A DNA stretch of 63,550 bases. Source: Roseospirillum parvum. GTDB taxonomy: Bacteria; Pseudomonadota; Alphaproteobacteria; Rhodospirillales; Rhodospirillaceae. The notes under the pieces are model-generated. The model ran no database searches and was not told the origin of the DNA. It saw only the letters and a list, made by a program, of their open reading frames with translations. Below, piece after piece: positions 1-8,618 of the stretch (positions are counted from its first letter, which is position 1; each line of letters starts with the position of its first letter). The stretch covers positions 1-63,550 of the forward strand of contig NZ_FNCV01000012.1 of assembly GCF_900100455.1 (NCBI RefSeq), written 5' to 3'. The translations under genes were made by a program, and so were the position numbers.

Positions 1-1
1 C

Positions 2-16
2 GAGGACGTGTTCTAA
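2..16 (+). CDS. 3' tail of an upstream gene, probably the HipB-type antitoxin
   Basis: Only the last four codons and a TAA stop are inside the window (reading E-D-V-F). The stop shares its last base with the ATG of hipA (TAATG), which indicates translational coupling. HipA genes are normally preceded by a small Xre-family DNA-binding antitoxin, so this tail is probably HipB. That identity is inferred from context alone. Confidence 0.35.
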   Translation, partial: EDVF

Positions 17-1350
17 TGCCGCGCCGTCGTACCCGCATCCCTCTGAACGTGTATCTCAACAACCGGCTCGTCGGGCGTCTCAACCGCGAAAGCAGCGGCG
101 CAATCGACTTCGCCTATGACCTGAGCTGGCTGGAATGGGAACATGCACTGCCGGTATCCCTCTCCCTGCCCCTTCGCGAGGATCGCTATATCGGCGCACC
201 CGTCGCGGCCGTATTCGAAAACCTGCTGCCCGACTCCGACGCACTGCGGAAGCGGGTCGCCGAACGTGTCGGCGCGACCGGCACTGATGCCTATAGTCTG
301 CTCGCCGCCATTGGCCGGGATTGCGTCGGGGCCTTGCAGTTTCTGCCGGATACCCTATCCCCGGACGATATCATGCAAAGCACCGGCAAGATCGAAGGGG
401 AGCCCGTCGACGAAGACGACATCGGCCGGATACTGAACAACCTGGCGCGCGCGCCGCTCGGCCTCGATGAAGACGACGCCTTCCGAATATCCGTGGCGGG
501 CGCACAGGAAAAGACCGCCCTGCTCCACTATGAAGGGCGTTGGCTCAAGCCAATCGGCACGACGCCGACGACGCACATCTTCAAGCCACAGATCGGCCAG
601 CTCCCGAACGGGATCGACCTGTCTAACAGCGTCGAAAATGAATTCTATTGCCTGCAACTGATGAAAGCCTTCGGGCTTCCGGTCAACGAAGCGCGTATCG
701 AAAGCTTCGCCGGAAAAAAGGTGCTCGTGATCGAGCGCTTCGACCGGCGTTGGGCGCGCGACGGCCGGTTGCTTCGCCTGCCGCAAGAGGATTGCTGTCA
801 GGCGCTCTCAGTCCCGCCAACCATGAAATATCAGAACCAAGGGGGGCCGGGCATTTCGGCCATCGTCGAACTGTTGAAAGGCAGCGACGAGCCCGAGGCC
901 GATCAGCTCGCCTTCTTCAAGGCCCAAATCATTTTCTGGCTCATCGGTGCGACCGACGGTCATGCGAAGAATTTCTCGATCTTCCTCACACCGGGCAGCC
1001 GCTATCGGCTGACGCCCTTCTATGATGTGCTCACGGCGCAACCGAGCCTCGACGATCACCAGATTCAGCGCAAGCAAATGAAGCTGGCAATGGCGATTGG
1101 CGACAAGAACCGATACCGGATCGAGGACATCATGGGCCGTCACTTCGTTCAGACGGGCGCGAAGGCGGGAATGGCGAAGCGCCTGACGATCCAGGCGATC
1201 TGCGATATCAGCGAAGCGGCCGAGAACGCACTGAAGGCGGTAGAAGCCCAACTGCCAAAGGACTTCCCCGCCGCCATCCATGAGTCGGTTAGCACCGCCA
1301 TGCGAGACCGCGCCCGCCGTCTCGAACTGAGCGCGGCAGACGCCGAATAA
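16..1350 (+). CDS. hipA: HipA-family serine/threonine kinase toxin
   Basis: A 444-residue protein of normal HipA length. It has the N-terminal HipA domain, then the loop ISVAGAQEKTALL, which matches the segment carrying the autophosphorylated Ser in Escherichia coli HipA. The kinase core follows: VLVIERFDR, the catalytic TDGHAKNFSIF segment (Asp and Asn present) and the metal-binding FYDV Asp. All residues expected for an active kinase are there. HipA kinases phosphorylate glutamyl-tRNA synthetase or related targets and cause growth arrest when the HipB antitoxin is lost. The start overlaps the stop of the preceding gene (TAATG), as expected for a hipBA operon. In an island this pair may serve in maintenance or phage defence. 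Confidence 0.93.
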   Translation: MPRRRTRIPLNVYLNNRLVGRLNRESSGAIDFAYDLSWLEWEHALPVSLSLPLREDRYIGAPVAAVFENLLPDSDALRKRVAERVGATGTDAYSLLAAIGRDCVGALQFLPDTLSPDDIMQSTGKIEGEPVDEDDIGRILNNLARAPLGLDEDDAFRISVAGAQEKTALLHYEGRWLKPIGTTPTTHIFKPQIGQLPNGIDLSNSVENEFYCLQLMKAFGLPVNEARIESFAGKKVLVIERFDRRWARDGRLLRLPQEDCCQALSVPPTMKYQNQGGPGISAIVELLKGSDEPEADQLAFFKAQIIFWLIGATDGHAKNFSIFLTPGSRYRLTPFYDVLTAQPSLDDHQIQRKQMKLAMAIGDKNRYRIEDIMGRHFVQTGAKAGMAKRLTIQAICDISEAAENALKAVEAQLPKDFPAAIHESVSTAMRDRARRLELSAADAE

Positions 1351-1446
1351 GTCACCAACCACTATGTTCCGGGACAGCCGCAAGAAGCGCGGCATCAACA
1401 AGGATCGCGGCCAGGGCCGGGACCGGTAAAGTCTAAAGTCGCCCCG

Positions 1447-1881
1447 TCAATACAGAGGCGTACCGTTTCTGAATATCTGTACTATACGGTCTGAATTGTC
1501 ATACTGTATCGAAAAATTATGCGACCAAAAATAGCCGGAAATAGGATCTTCATAATAGTAACTGAACGAATTTTCCCGCACATCTTCGGAAATTTTACTT
1601 TTAGTTACGCCCAAATTTGAGAATATTACCTTCTCTGCTTCTGTTTTTGGCAGCCCTATCGGGAAACTGTGGATCAAGGCTTGATCAAGCTCATCTCGAT
1701 TTGAGTAGTCTCGGAATTTGAAATTTTGAGGCTTGAAATCAGGATGCTCTGGGTCTTTGATCTTGAAAGGGTTATAGTACAGCCATATCGAGAAGGCGAC
1801 GACGACAATCAACGCTAACATAGATAGGGCCAGATAACCGATATATCTAATTATCCTAAATACAATATCTTCAATTCTCAT
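1447..1881 (-). CDS. Hypothetical single-pass membrane protein
   Basis: A 144-residue protein with one clear hydrophobic segment near residues 15-35 (SMLALIVVVAFSIWLYY). A polar, Lys/Asp/Ser-rich domain follows, probably exposed outside the cytoplasm. I do not recognise the family. The gene is clearly more AT-rich than its neighbours and has its own AT-rich upstream region (1882-1980). It converges with hipA, leaving a 96-nt gap that shows no gene. Its composition suggests recent acquisition, perhaps as a moron-like cargo gene within the island. Confidence 0.6.
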   Translation of the reverse strand: MRIEDIVFRIIRYIGYLALSMLALIVVVAFSIWLYYNPFKIKDPEHPDFKPQNFKFRDYSNRDELDQALIHSFPIGLPKTEAEKVIFSNLGVTKSKISEDVRENSFSYYYEDPISGYFWSHNFSIQYDNSDRIVQIFRNGTPLY

Positions 1882-1980
1882 AACTATAATCTACCTTAAT
1901 ATAGAACTCACAATTTCTATATTTTCACAAAGCCTTTGTTATGTCTTGGACTTTATCATTTTCGGCTATCATCAATAATC

Positions 1981-2010
1981 TAAAAAGGGCGGGCACCGGA
2001 ATGCCCGCCC
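1981..2010 (-). terminator. Rho-independent terminator of the coupling-protein operon
   Basis: A perfect 9-bp stem (GGGCGGGCA at 1987-1995 pairs with TGCCCGCCC at 2002-2010) has a 6-nt loop. On the minus strand it is followed directly by TTTTTA. It lies about 28 nt past the stop of the gene at 2038-2751 and should end that transcript. Confidence 0.85.
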
Positions 2011-2037
2011 CTCAGAAACCGTCGATCTGCATCGGCT

Positions 2038-2751
2038 CTAGTATTTCATATCGCTGTCGTCGCCTTGCTGTTCGATCAGTTTCTTTAGCTCGCGCATCGC
2101 CTTGGCCTTCTTGGGGTCGCGGTCCTTGCGCTGCTTCTTCATCTCGCCGTTCAACACGGTCACAAGGCTGATGGCCTGCTGTTCGCTGTCCAGCTCCCAA
2201 ACCTCGATGAATTTTTCGCCGTAGTCGAAGCCCACAACATAGAATCCGTCAGTACGCTGGGCCGTCGTCTTGCCGTTGAACGTGTGTTCCTGGACGGATG
2301 GCGGGACGTGATACATCTGGAACTTTCCGACCAGCGCCCTGTCATAGAAGGCGCCGTTGAGAAATAGGTTGCCGCTTTCCATCCGCTTGGGGTCGCCAAG
2401 CGCGTCGCGCTGATAGGACTCCGTGCGCTTGAAGAAGAGAAAAGCCCGCTTCTTGTAGGTGACGGTTTCCTTGACCATGGGCCGTTCCCACCGCCCGACG
2501 ATGATGGTGTCGCCATACATGCGGAGCAGGATCGGGTCCTTGGGGTGATAGCCTTCCTTCATGCACTCCTTGCCGTGGAACAGGTTGTAGAGGTTCGCAA
2601 AGCCCTGGCGTCCGTTCCTGTGCTTGAAGCCGATTGTGAACGGTTCCGGCGCGCGGCTCCGTTCCGGCTCGATCCAGACGAGAGTCCCGAAGACGCGGAA
2701 GTCGAAGTCCGGGCTGACGGTATTGGGGCGGCTTTTGGTCGTGGTGGTCAT
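2038..2751 (-). CDS. Hypothetical protein coupled to the TraG/VirD4-like ATPase
   Basis: A 237-residue soluble protein without signal peptide or membrane segment, of unrecognised family. The N-terminal two thirds have a beta-rich look with many aromatic residues. The C-terminal 40 residues are a highly charged Lys/Arg/Glu/Asp stretch (EMKKQRKDRDPKKAKAMREL), likely helical. Its start overlaps the stop of the coupling ATPase by 4 nt (ATGA), so the two are co-translated and may work together. A rho-independent terminator follows. A role in conjugation or mobilization is inferred only from this linkage. Confidence 0.7.
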   Translation of the reverse strand: MTTTTKSRPNTVSPDFDFRVFGTLVWIEPERSRAPEPFTIGFKHRNGRQGFANLYNLFHGKECMKEGYHPKDPILLRMYGDTIIVGRWERPMVKETVTYKKRAFLFFKRTESYQRDALGDPKRMESGNLFLNGAFYDRALVGKFQMYHVPPSVQEHTFNGKTTAQRTDGFYVVGFDYGEKFIEVWELDSEQQAISLVTVLNGEMKKQRKDRDPKKAKAMRELKKLIEQQGDDSDMKY

Positions 2752-4157
2752 GGCTCATATCTCCCTTTGAAATGTGGATGGGTGTGGTAGACGACGCGGC
2801 CGACGGCCATCGGCTTGAAGCCGGGGACCTTGATGATTTGCAGGCCGGTTTCGCGGGCGAAGTAGCGGGTCACTTCCTCGGGCGTCATAAGCTCGTGCAG
2901 CATGGTCGAGCGGGACTGGCCCTGAAGGCCCGCCCCCTGACCGGAGCGGGTGACCTCGCCGTCATTGACGACGCGGATCGCCAGCTTGCCGAGAAGCTTG
3001 GAGACGTATTCGGCGGTGCTGAAGTCGGTGTTGCCGAACCACTGCGTCACGCCCGCATTGCCGATGAAGGTTTCCCAGCTCGATTTGTAGTGCGCGCGAA
3101 GCTGCGAGATGTCCTGAATGATCGGCCAGAGTTTCACGTCGAAGCTGGCCATCTGACCGGCGGCGGATTCGATGGAGCGCATGTGCCCGAGGATCGGGAA
3201 CTCATCGAGGACGAAGAGCACCGGCAGGCGCGGCTTCGTCCGCTCGCGCTCCATCGCGATCAGCGCCATGTTCAGGATGACCCGCAGCCAGCGGAAATGC
3301 GTCGCCATGCGACCGGCGGGCAGGCAGAGATAGAGCGTCGTCGGCTTCTTCTTGATGTCGGCCAGGGTGAAGGCTGAATCCGCAAGCACCCGTTCCATGG
3401 CGGGCGACACCAGAAAGCTGGTCTGCTCGATAGCGGTGGAGATGATCGAGCCGCGCTCGTTCTCGGGCTTGGCGCTCATGCTGTCGCCGACCTGGGCGAC
3501 CGCGCCGCCGAACACGTCGTTTCCGGACATCTCGATGAACAGCTCTTCGAGGTCGCGCTGATCCGACGCAAGAAGCTCGCGCACATGCAGCAGATTGCGC
3601 AGCGCGGGCGGCTTCGTCGTCGCAACATGCAGGATCAGGCCGTGCAGCAGGTTCTTTGCCGATAGCGTCCAGTGATCCTGTCCGCGCCCGTCGGGGATAA
3701 TCAGCGCGTCGGCGAGAAGCCCGGCATCGTCCACCGAGTCCTCGATGCTCGGGTCGAGCATCGCCATCGGATTGAAGGAAGATGTCTTCCATCCCGACGT
3801 ACCGAAGGGATCGAGCACGATGGTGTTTTGCTTCAGGCGTTCATGGCGGAAGCGGCGGGTGATCCGCGCCAGCTCGCCCTTCGGGTCGATGGCGATCACC
3901 GAGCCGGGATAGTCGAGCAAGTTGGAAATGACGCCGACGGATTTGCCGGACCGCGAACCGGCCACGGTCAACATGTGCCGGTCGTCCATATAGCCGATCA
4001 GCTTCTCGCCGACGCTGCCGAGGATCAGCTTACCTTGCTGATAAGCGAAATTCGGGGAAGCCGCGACGCGCTCCGGACCGATCCATCCGACCGTGGCGGG
4101 AATCGCCTTGTCGATATCCGGGTCCACGCCGCGCGGGAATTTTGCGATGTCCAGCAT
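2748..4157 (-). CDS. TraG/VirD4-family coupling ATPase lacking a membrane anchor
   Basis: A 469-residue type IV coupling protein. It shows the Walker A motif AGSRSGKSVG near residue 70, the family-typical AIDPKGELA segment, and Walker B in VLFVLDEFP near residue 320. The C-terminal part resembles the TraM-recognition region (NTDFSTAEYVSKLLG). Coupling proteins hand DNA-relaxase complexes to a type IV secretion channel. Usual members have two N-terminal transmembrane helices and exceed 600 residues. This one starts directly in a soluble segment, so it is an anchor-less short form. No other secretion genes occur in the window. It may use the channel of another element, or act in a non-conjugative way. 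Confidence 0.88.
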   Translation of the reverse strand: MLDIAKFPRGVDPDIDKAIPATVGWIGPERVAASPNFAYQQGKLILGSVGEKLIGYMDDRHMLTVAGSRSGKSVGVISNLLDYPGSVIAIDPKGELARITRRFRHERLKQNTIVLDPFGTSGWKTSSFNPMAMLDPSIEDSVDDAGLLADALIIPDGRGQDHWTLSAKNLLHGLILHVATTKPPALRNLLHVRELLASDQRDLEELFIEMSGNDVFGGAVAQVGDSMSAKPENERGSIISTAIEQTSFLVSPAMERVLADSAFTLADIKKKPTTLYLCLPAGRMATHFRWLRVILNMALIAMERERTKPRLPVLFVLDEFPILGHMRSIESAAGQMASFDVKLWPIIQDISQLRAHYKSSWETFIGNAGVTQWFGNTDFSTAEYVSKLLGKLAIRVVNDGEVTRSGQGAGLQGQSRSTMLHELMTPEEVTRYFARETGLQIIKVPGFKPMAVGRVVYHTHPHFKGRYEP

Positions 4158-4161
4158 CGGG

Positions 4162-4206
4162 GCCGGTGTCCTCTTCTAATTACCTAGAAGAGATATTTTC
4201 ACCGGC
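4162..4206. promoter_or_regulatory. Nested inverted repeats upstream of the coupling-protein gene
   Basis: An outer repeat (GCCGGTG at 4162-4168 and CACCGGC at 4200-4206) encloses a perfect inner inverted repeat (CTCTTCTA at 4171-4178 and TAGAAGAG at 4185-4192). It lies a few bases upstream of the coupling-protein start at 4157. The region is AT-rich in its centre. It could be an operator or a transcript hairpin limiting expression of the operon. Confidence 0.45.
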
Positions 4207-4436
4207 GGGCTGTTCTTAAATGCTGGCCTTGCACAGGCTTTGCACCGCTGCAAGAGACGCGCGCAGCACCGCCGCGCGGTCTGCCGTCACCTTCGCGTTT
4301 CAATCCGGGCCGTTCGTTTCCTACGGTTCGATCAGCACGCCGCCAGGCGTGCGCCTTTTCCCTGTCGATGATTGTGCGGGGTCGGGGTCGGGAAAGGCTC
4401 CGACTGGCGGGGCCTCCGAACATAGGAGGAAACGAA

Positions 4437-4625
4437 ATGACCCTGATTACGCGCTATCAACTGGCATCCCGCAGCGTCGCGGACCTGCACGCGCTCTATC
4501 ACGAGATTTATGACAGCCTGGTCCTCAGCCATGAGGGCAGCCCGGAGCGCCGGTGCGCTCTCGCCTCGCTGGAAAACATCCTCGCGGAATTGCATTCCCG
4601 CGCGCTGCGCCCGCCCGGTCCCTGA
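4437..4625 (+). CDS. Small hypothetical protein, 62 residues
   Basis: The start at 4437 is chosen because a strong AGGAGG ribosome-binding site lies at 4424-4429, seven bases before the ATG. The protein is acidic/neutral and mostly helical in appearance (ALASLENILAELHSRAL near the C terminus), with no membrane segment. It stands divergent from the coupling-protein operon and convergent with ardC. Small proteins of this kind are common beside ArdC in alphaproteobacterial islands, but I do not know a function. Confidence 0.6.
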   Translation: MTLITRYQLASRSVADLHALYHEIYDSLVLSHEGSPERRCALASLENILAELHSRALRPPGP

Positions 4626-4676
4626 CCGGCAAAAAGATAGCGGCCGGACGGTGGAGCCGTCCGGCCGCGTCGCGGC

Positions 4677-5576
4677 TCAGGCCGCTTTCGCTTCGGCTTC
4701 TGCTTTTGGCTGATAGCCTTGCAAATGCTCGACGGCGGCTTGCGCGAAGCGCGCCGCCTGAAAGATGAAGCGCTTATCGTTGCGCAGCACTTCCAGCCAT
4801 GAACCGATATAGGCCGCATGATCCTCGCGGGTTTCGGGTGTGAGTCCGAGGTCGGCGGACAGGAACGCCGATCCCAGCTCCGCGACCAGCTCTTCGCGGG
4901 CGTAGCCTTCATCGCCAAAGCGCTTGCGCCCGAAATCGCGATCCAGTCGGGACGGGTGCCGCGTCCAGTGGGTCAGCTCATGCGCCAAGGTGGCGTAATA
5001 GCTCTCGGCATCGCGGAACGTCTCGAAGGGCGGCATCTGCACATAGTCCGAACCGATGGCGTAATAGGCACGGTTCCCGCCATGGCGGATGGTGGCACCG
5101 GTGGCGGAAAAGAACCGCTCGGCGGATTCTATGCGCTCAATGTCCGGATTGACCCGCTCCGCCGTCGCATAGAAATGCGCGGGCAAGCCCTCGATCTCTT
5201 CGACGTTAAAGACGGTGTATCCCTTCATGAACGGGATGGCCTGCTCGTATTCCTTTCCGGCGTCGTCCGTCTCGGTCTTGGTGAAGGTGTCGGCATAGAC
5301 GACCAGCTCGCCCTTGGCTCCCTTTCGGACATGCCCGCCAAGCTGCTTGGCCTGCTTGTAGGTCATCCACAGCGGCGCGGTGAATTCCCGCGCGGCGGCT
5401 GCCGCCCATAGCAGGATGATGTTGATTCCCTGATACGGGATTCCGTTGTGCCGCAAAGGCCGCTCGATGCGTCCGGCCAGATGTCCGGCGTTCCATGGCT
5501 TGCGCCAGGTCAGTTCGCCTTTCTCAAGGTCGGCAATGATCTTGTCGGTAACGCGGCTATAAACATCTGTTTTCAT
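4677..5576 (-). CDS. ArdC-like antirestriction protein with zincin-like metallopeptidase domain
   Basis: A 299-residue protein starting at MKTDVYSRVTDKI. The start at 5576 follows an AGGAG site (CTAGGAGAAG) rather than the longer open frame. Residues 1-125 form the ArdC N-terminal single-stranded-DNA-binding domain (LEKGELTWRKPW, GIPYQGINIILLW). A metallopeptidase-like domain follows with LAHELTHW near residue 195, the HExxH zinc motif. ArdC proteins of broad-host-range plasmids protect incoming single-stranded DNA from host restriction. This fits an element that moves by conjugation and also carries its own type I restriction system. Confidence 0.9.
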   Translation of the reverse strand: MKTDVYSRVTDKIIADLEKGELTWRKPWNAGHLAGRIERPLRHNGIPYQGINIILLWAAAAAREFTAPLWMTYKQAKQLGGHVRKGAKGELVVYADTFTKTETDDAGKEYEQAIPFMKGYTVFNVEEIEGLPAHFYATAERVNPDIERIESAERFFSATGATIRHGGNRAYYAIGSDYVQMPPFETFRDAESYYATLAHELTHWTRHPSRLDRDFGRKRFGDEGYAREELVAELGSAFLSADLGLTPETREDHAAYIGSWLEVLRNDKRFIFQAARFAQAAVEHLQGYQPKAEAEAKAA

Positions 5577-5594
5577 TGGTCTTCTCCTAGTTTG

Positions 5595-5612
5595 GGTTGC
5601 GCATATGCAACC
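5595..5612. promoter_or_regulatory. Inverted repeat just upstream of ardC
   Basis: GGTTGC at 5595-5600 and GCAACC at 5607-5612 form a 6-bp perfect inverted repeat with a 6-nt spacer (GCATAT). It is flanked by two CTAG tetranucleotides, and lies 19-36 nt upstream of the ardC start. The position fits an operator overlapping the promoter. Confidence 0.35.
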
Positions 5613-5953
5613 GACTAGGCCCGCGCCAATGAGCGGGGGGACGCCGTCAAGGCCGGGGACCGGCGGAGGGGGATCGCCCGGCCTGCACAAGGCTCCGAAG
5701 CCAACGGCGAAGGAGGCGCGGAAGGCAGGGGACACCACCGGTCAACGCCCGAAGGGGCTTGGCCTTGACGGAGGAAGGGGCCGCAGGCCCCAATCAATCA
5801 AACAGGAAACAAGGTCGCGGCCGTGGCCGCGTCATTCAAAGGCGGCAACCGCCGCCGCCCGCGCGAGGGATGGAAGCCGAATGGCCGAAACCCGCCCTGG
5901 CGGGGTTCGGTTCACGACAGCCCGGCCCGAAAGGCGCGCCAAGCGCTTTTTGA
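5613..5953. other. Gene-less stretch between ardC and the defence operon
   Basis: About 340 GC-rich bases. Open frames here lack credible start sites and protein-like composition. It contains short purine-rich and CCGCC/GGCGG repeats but no clear terminator for the defence operon ending at 5954. I see no gene. Confidence 0.5.
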
Positions 5954-6889
5954 TTAGATCAACGTTGCACTGCCGTCGGGCCGCACGAGTACCGATCTAC
6001 CAATCTTTGTGTAGACCTCCGCATCTGGGGCAAACCTCGCCCTTAGAGCTTGGGCGTGTGTATCGTCCAACAAAGTAAATGTCGCTGTTTCGTTTGCTCC
6101 AGCGGGCGATAGCCCGGCGCCGACCATGATTCCTGCACATTCGGAGAGAATGTACCTGTCATGAAAATCCTCCCCACCAGGTTTCTCAGCCCATTCGTTT
6201 AGTTCGAGTTCGATGTCTGTTGGCAAATGACCATTCAAACGCCTCTCGGCGTCAGCTCGTAGCATATGGTCAGGCGGGCGAGAGTCGTGATGGCCGAAAT
6301 GCACCCGTATGCGCCTCGGAGTGAAATTGTAGTTCTGGCAAATGGCAAACAGTTGATCCAGAAATCCCCTATAATCTCCGCCTATTCCTCGAATGTCGAA
6401 GTAGGGATCTACAATATTGATCTCTTTTGATGCCGCCACCAGCAAATTTAAATGCACCGCAATATCTTGTATCGTGCGTCGTACATTTCGACTTATGGGA
6501 GCACAAAAAAGCGTGTGATCATCCTCACAATCATCAACTCTCAGCAACACAGTACAGGCCTCTTGGGTGTTTAAACTAACTATTGCATGAAAAGGACGAG
6601 CGCGATGCTCGCGAAGTGCATTTTTTATCCAGGATTCTCCGTGCTCAAAATCTCTTTGAAAATCTACTATACGCGCTTTCTTGCCGTTCTTAAGGCGATC
6701 CACAATGCTCTGAATTTTTACATCGCGGACTCCCGCCTCTTTTGCGGCTTCGATAACCTTCTTTTCCCACTTACCCGGAAACCTAGAAATTAAACGACCT
6801 TTATCGAAACCAAATTTATCGATCAAAAAGCGAAAATTCTCCCAACTCGAACCTATTGCCTCTGGGTCTACTGCATACTCGGAGTGCAT
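5954..6889 (-). CDS. PLD-like protein, last gene of the defence operon
   Basis: A 311-residue protein. The start at 6889 is chosen because its ATG overlaps the stop of the upstream ATPase gene (TGATG). The N-terminal third is helical and basic with no recognised domain. From about residue 155 it resembles a phospholipase-D-like fold: INIVDPYFDIRG, then FHDRYILSECAGIMVGAGLS, where His-Asp-Arg replaces the usual HxK core. Such degenerate PLD domains occur in defence proteins as nucleases or sensors. The gene is richer in AT than the hsd genes, hinting at a separate origin. The nuclease role is inferred; only one HxK-like motif is visible, so activity would need a dimer. Confidence 0.7.
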   Translation of the reverse strand: MHSEYAVDPEAIGSSWENFRFLIDKFGFDKGRLISRFPGKWEKKVIEAAKEAGVRDVKIQSIVDRLKNGKKARIVDFQRDFEHGESWIKNALREHRARPFHAIVSLNTQEACTVLLRVDDCEDDHTLFCAPISRNVRRTIQDIAVHLNLLVAASKEINIVDPYFDIRGIGGDYRGFLDQLFAICQNYNFTPRRIRVHFGHHDSRPPDHMLRADAERRLNGHLPTDIELELNEWAEKPGGEDFHDRYILSECAGIMVGAGLSPAGANETATFTLLDDTHAQALRARFAPDAEVYTKIGRSVLVRPDGSATLI

Positions 6890-8616
6890 CAGAAAAGCTC
6901 CTCCGACCGCTCTTCGAAGAATCCTCGCGGCCACCTATCCAAAAAGTCTCCGTCCGAGGCCACGCGAAGCGGGATGAACTTCACACTGCCATCGTCGCTC
7001 TCAGCGTAAATTACTGATAACGCATCGGTGGTTAGCGAGGGAGCGCCCGGCGGCAACTCTGCCTCAGAAGTCTCACGAATACGGCGGAGCAACCGCAACA
7101 TGATGTGCTCGCTGTGGGTCTCAATGAGGAGAGACTTACGGGAAGATGGCTCTCCCTCGCCGTCATGCACTGCATCGATTAACAGGTCGCCCATCGCAAC
7201 CTGGATAGCGGGATGAATGTGAAGTTCGGGCTGCTCAACAGCTAGGAGGCCTATGCGACCGCTAAGGCATCCGACGATCACGGGGATCATCTGCGAAATA
7301 CCAACCCCGACATCGCTCGGCGCAACCAAGATGCCTTTCGCGAAGTCAAGAAGCGCGATCTGCGTTCGGCTATCAAGGTCTTCATAGAGTTCCTGAAGTT
7401 CGCCGATATCATCTTCCGTTAGGCCGCGTTCAAACAGCGCGCTAATACGGCTCGGTATCGGGATTTCACGGAAGAGAGCTTTTTCCAGGCGATAGTTCGT
7501 AGCGAGCTTGCTCTCGCTGCTGAGCCAATTGTTCACGGCGTCGAACAGTTCGCCTCTGGTATCGGTATAGAGCAAATCCCATGCTGCTAGCCCCTGCGCC
7601 CAACGGGATTCATCGGGCGATAGCCTCGGTCTGAAACCGCGTGTCGGGATTTCACGTAAAGGGCCGATATAGGTCATGGTGCTGAGGAAATCGCGCGCGA
7701 TCCGTACTGGCCCGAGCATGAGTTCATCGAGCAACGCTGCCAAACCGCGAACGCGCGGAGTATTGCCTTCAAGCTCGAACTTGCCGACTTCTGGATCGCG
7801 CAGTTCACAATGCAACGGGCGATTGAGGTCGGGCAGCGCACCGACTTCGGTCGCGATGGAAACGCGGAAGTCACTGCCAAGTTCAGAGCTGCCATCACTC
7901 GCCATATCGCGGGAGAGCTCCCAAATCTCGCCACCTAACGGTGAGGCAAAGGGATCGGCTCCTATCTCGTCATCGGATGGTTCCAGCGCGAGAGCTTCCG
8001 CGTCTTCCTCAATGAGAGATTCATCCGACTCGTCGATTGACTGGAGCAGCGGATGGGCAAAATTGAATGCCGTGATGTATGCCCGGCCTGCCTGCGGCGG
8101 CGAATGAATCGCGGCAACGGGTTGGCCATCAGTGTCGATACGAACCGCTGAGACGTATGGGCCTGCGATCAACTCGCTCCATTTAACATCGATCCCGATT
8201 CCGATCTCCTGGACCACCGCATAGTCTTCAAGTTCTGTGTTTTCACCGACGACATAGCGCAGGCGTAAGTTCTCGAAGTCCGGGTGTTTGAGATATCCGC
8301 CACCATTGATCGGCAGGCGGTCACTGCCCTGCTCATCGCCTATGTTAATGACGAGCTTGATCGAGATCGCCCGATCCAATTCATGGTTGTGGACCAGTGC
8401 AGAGAATCCGCCGAGATCGATTAACCCCCCAGCGATGGTTTGGTCAGGATCGGGGTTCTGGCGCTCCAGGATTTCTCGCACATAGTGAAGCGCCTGGAGA
8501 ATGGTGCTCTTGCCCGCGCTGTTGGGGCCGAAGAGCAGCGTGATAGGGCGCAGCTCTATGACCTGGCGCTTGCCGATGCCCTTGAAATTTTCGATCTCGA
8601 TCCGGGTGAGCCGCAT
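6889..8616 (-). CDS. AAA/ABC-type ATPase with DUF3696-like C terminus
   Basis: A 575-residue ATPase of the RecF/SMC-like AAA_15/21 class. It opens with IEIENFKGI and the Walker A motif FGPNSAGKST at about residues 30-39. Walker B is LAVEQPELHIHPAI and a switch histidine lies in LIETHSEHIML. The end resembles DUF3696 (VIYAESDDGSVKFIPLRV). There is no Toprim domain, so it is not an OLD nuclease or GajA homologue. ATPases of this class often act as sensors or activators for a partner effector in phage-defence systems. It begins 2 nt after the SIR2-like gene and overlaps the PLD-like gene by one base, so the three are probably made together. Confidence 0.85.
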   Translation of the reverse strand: MRLTRIEIENFKGIGKRQVIELRPITLLFGPNSAGKSTILQALHYVREILERQNPDPDQTIAGGLIDLGGFSALVHNHELDRAISIKLVINIGDEQGSDRLPINGGGYLKHPDFENLRLRYVVGENTELEDYAVVQEIGIGIDVKWSELIAGPYVSAVRIDTDGQPVAAIHSPPQAGRAYITAFNFAHPLLQSIDESDESLIEEDAEALALEPSDDEIGADPFASPLGGEIWELSRDMASDGSSELGSDFRVSIATEVGALPDLNRPLHCELRDPEVGKFELEGNTPRVRGLAALLDELMLGPVRIARDFLSTMTYIGPLREIPTRGFRPRLSPDESRWAQGLAAWDLLYTDTRGELFDAVNNWLSSESKLATNYRLEKALFREIPIPSRISALFERGLTEDDIGELQELYEDLDSRTQIALLDFAKGILVAPSDVGVGISQMIPVIVGCLSGRIGLLAVEQPELHIHPAIQVAMGDLLIDAVHDGEGEPSSRKSLLIETHSEHIMLRLLRRIRETSEAELPPGAPSLTTDALSVIYAESDDGSVKFIPLRVASDGDFLDRWPRGFFEERSEELF

Positions 8617-8618
8617 TC

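Noticed and set aside
1363-1428. 21-codon open frame after hipA
   Set aside because: Very short, Arg/Lys/Gly-rich and without a ribosome-binding site; no basis to call a gene.
6889-8616. OLD/GajA-type nuclease
   Set aside because: The ATPase has no Toprim domain after the ATPase core; its end resembles DUF3696 instead.
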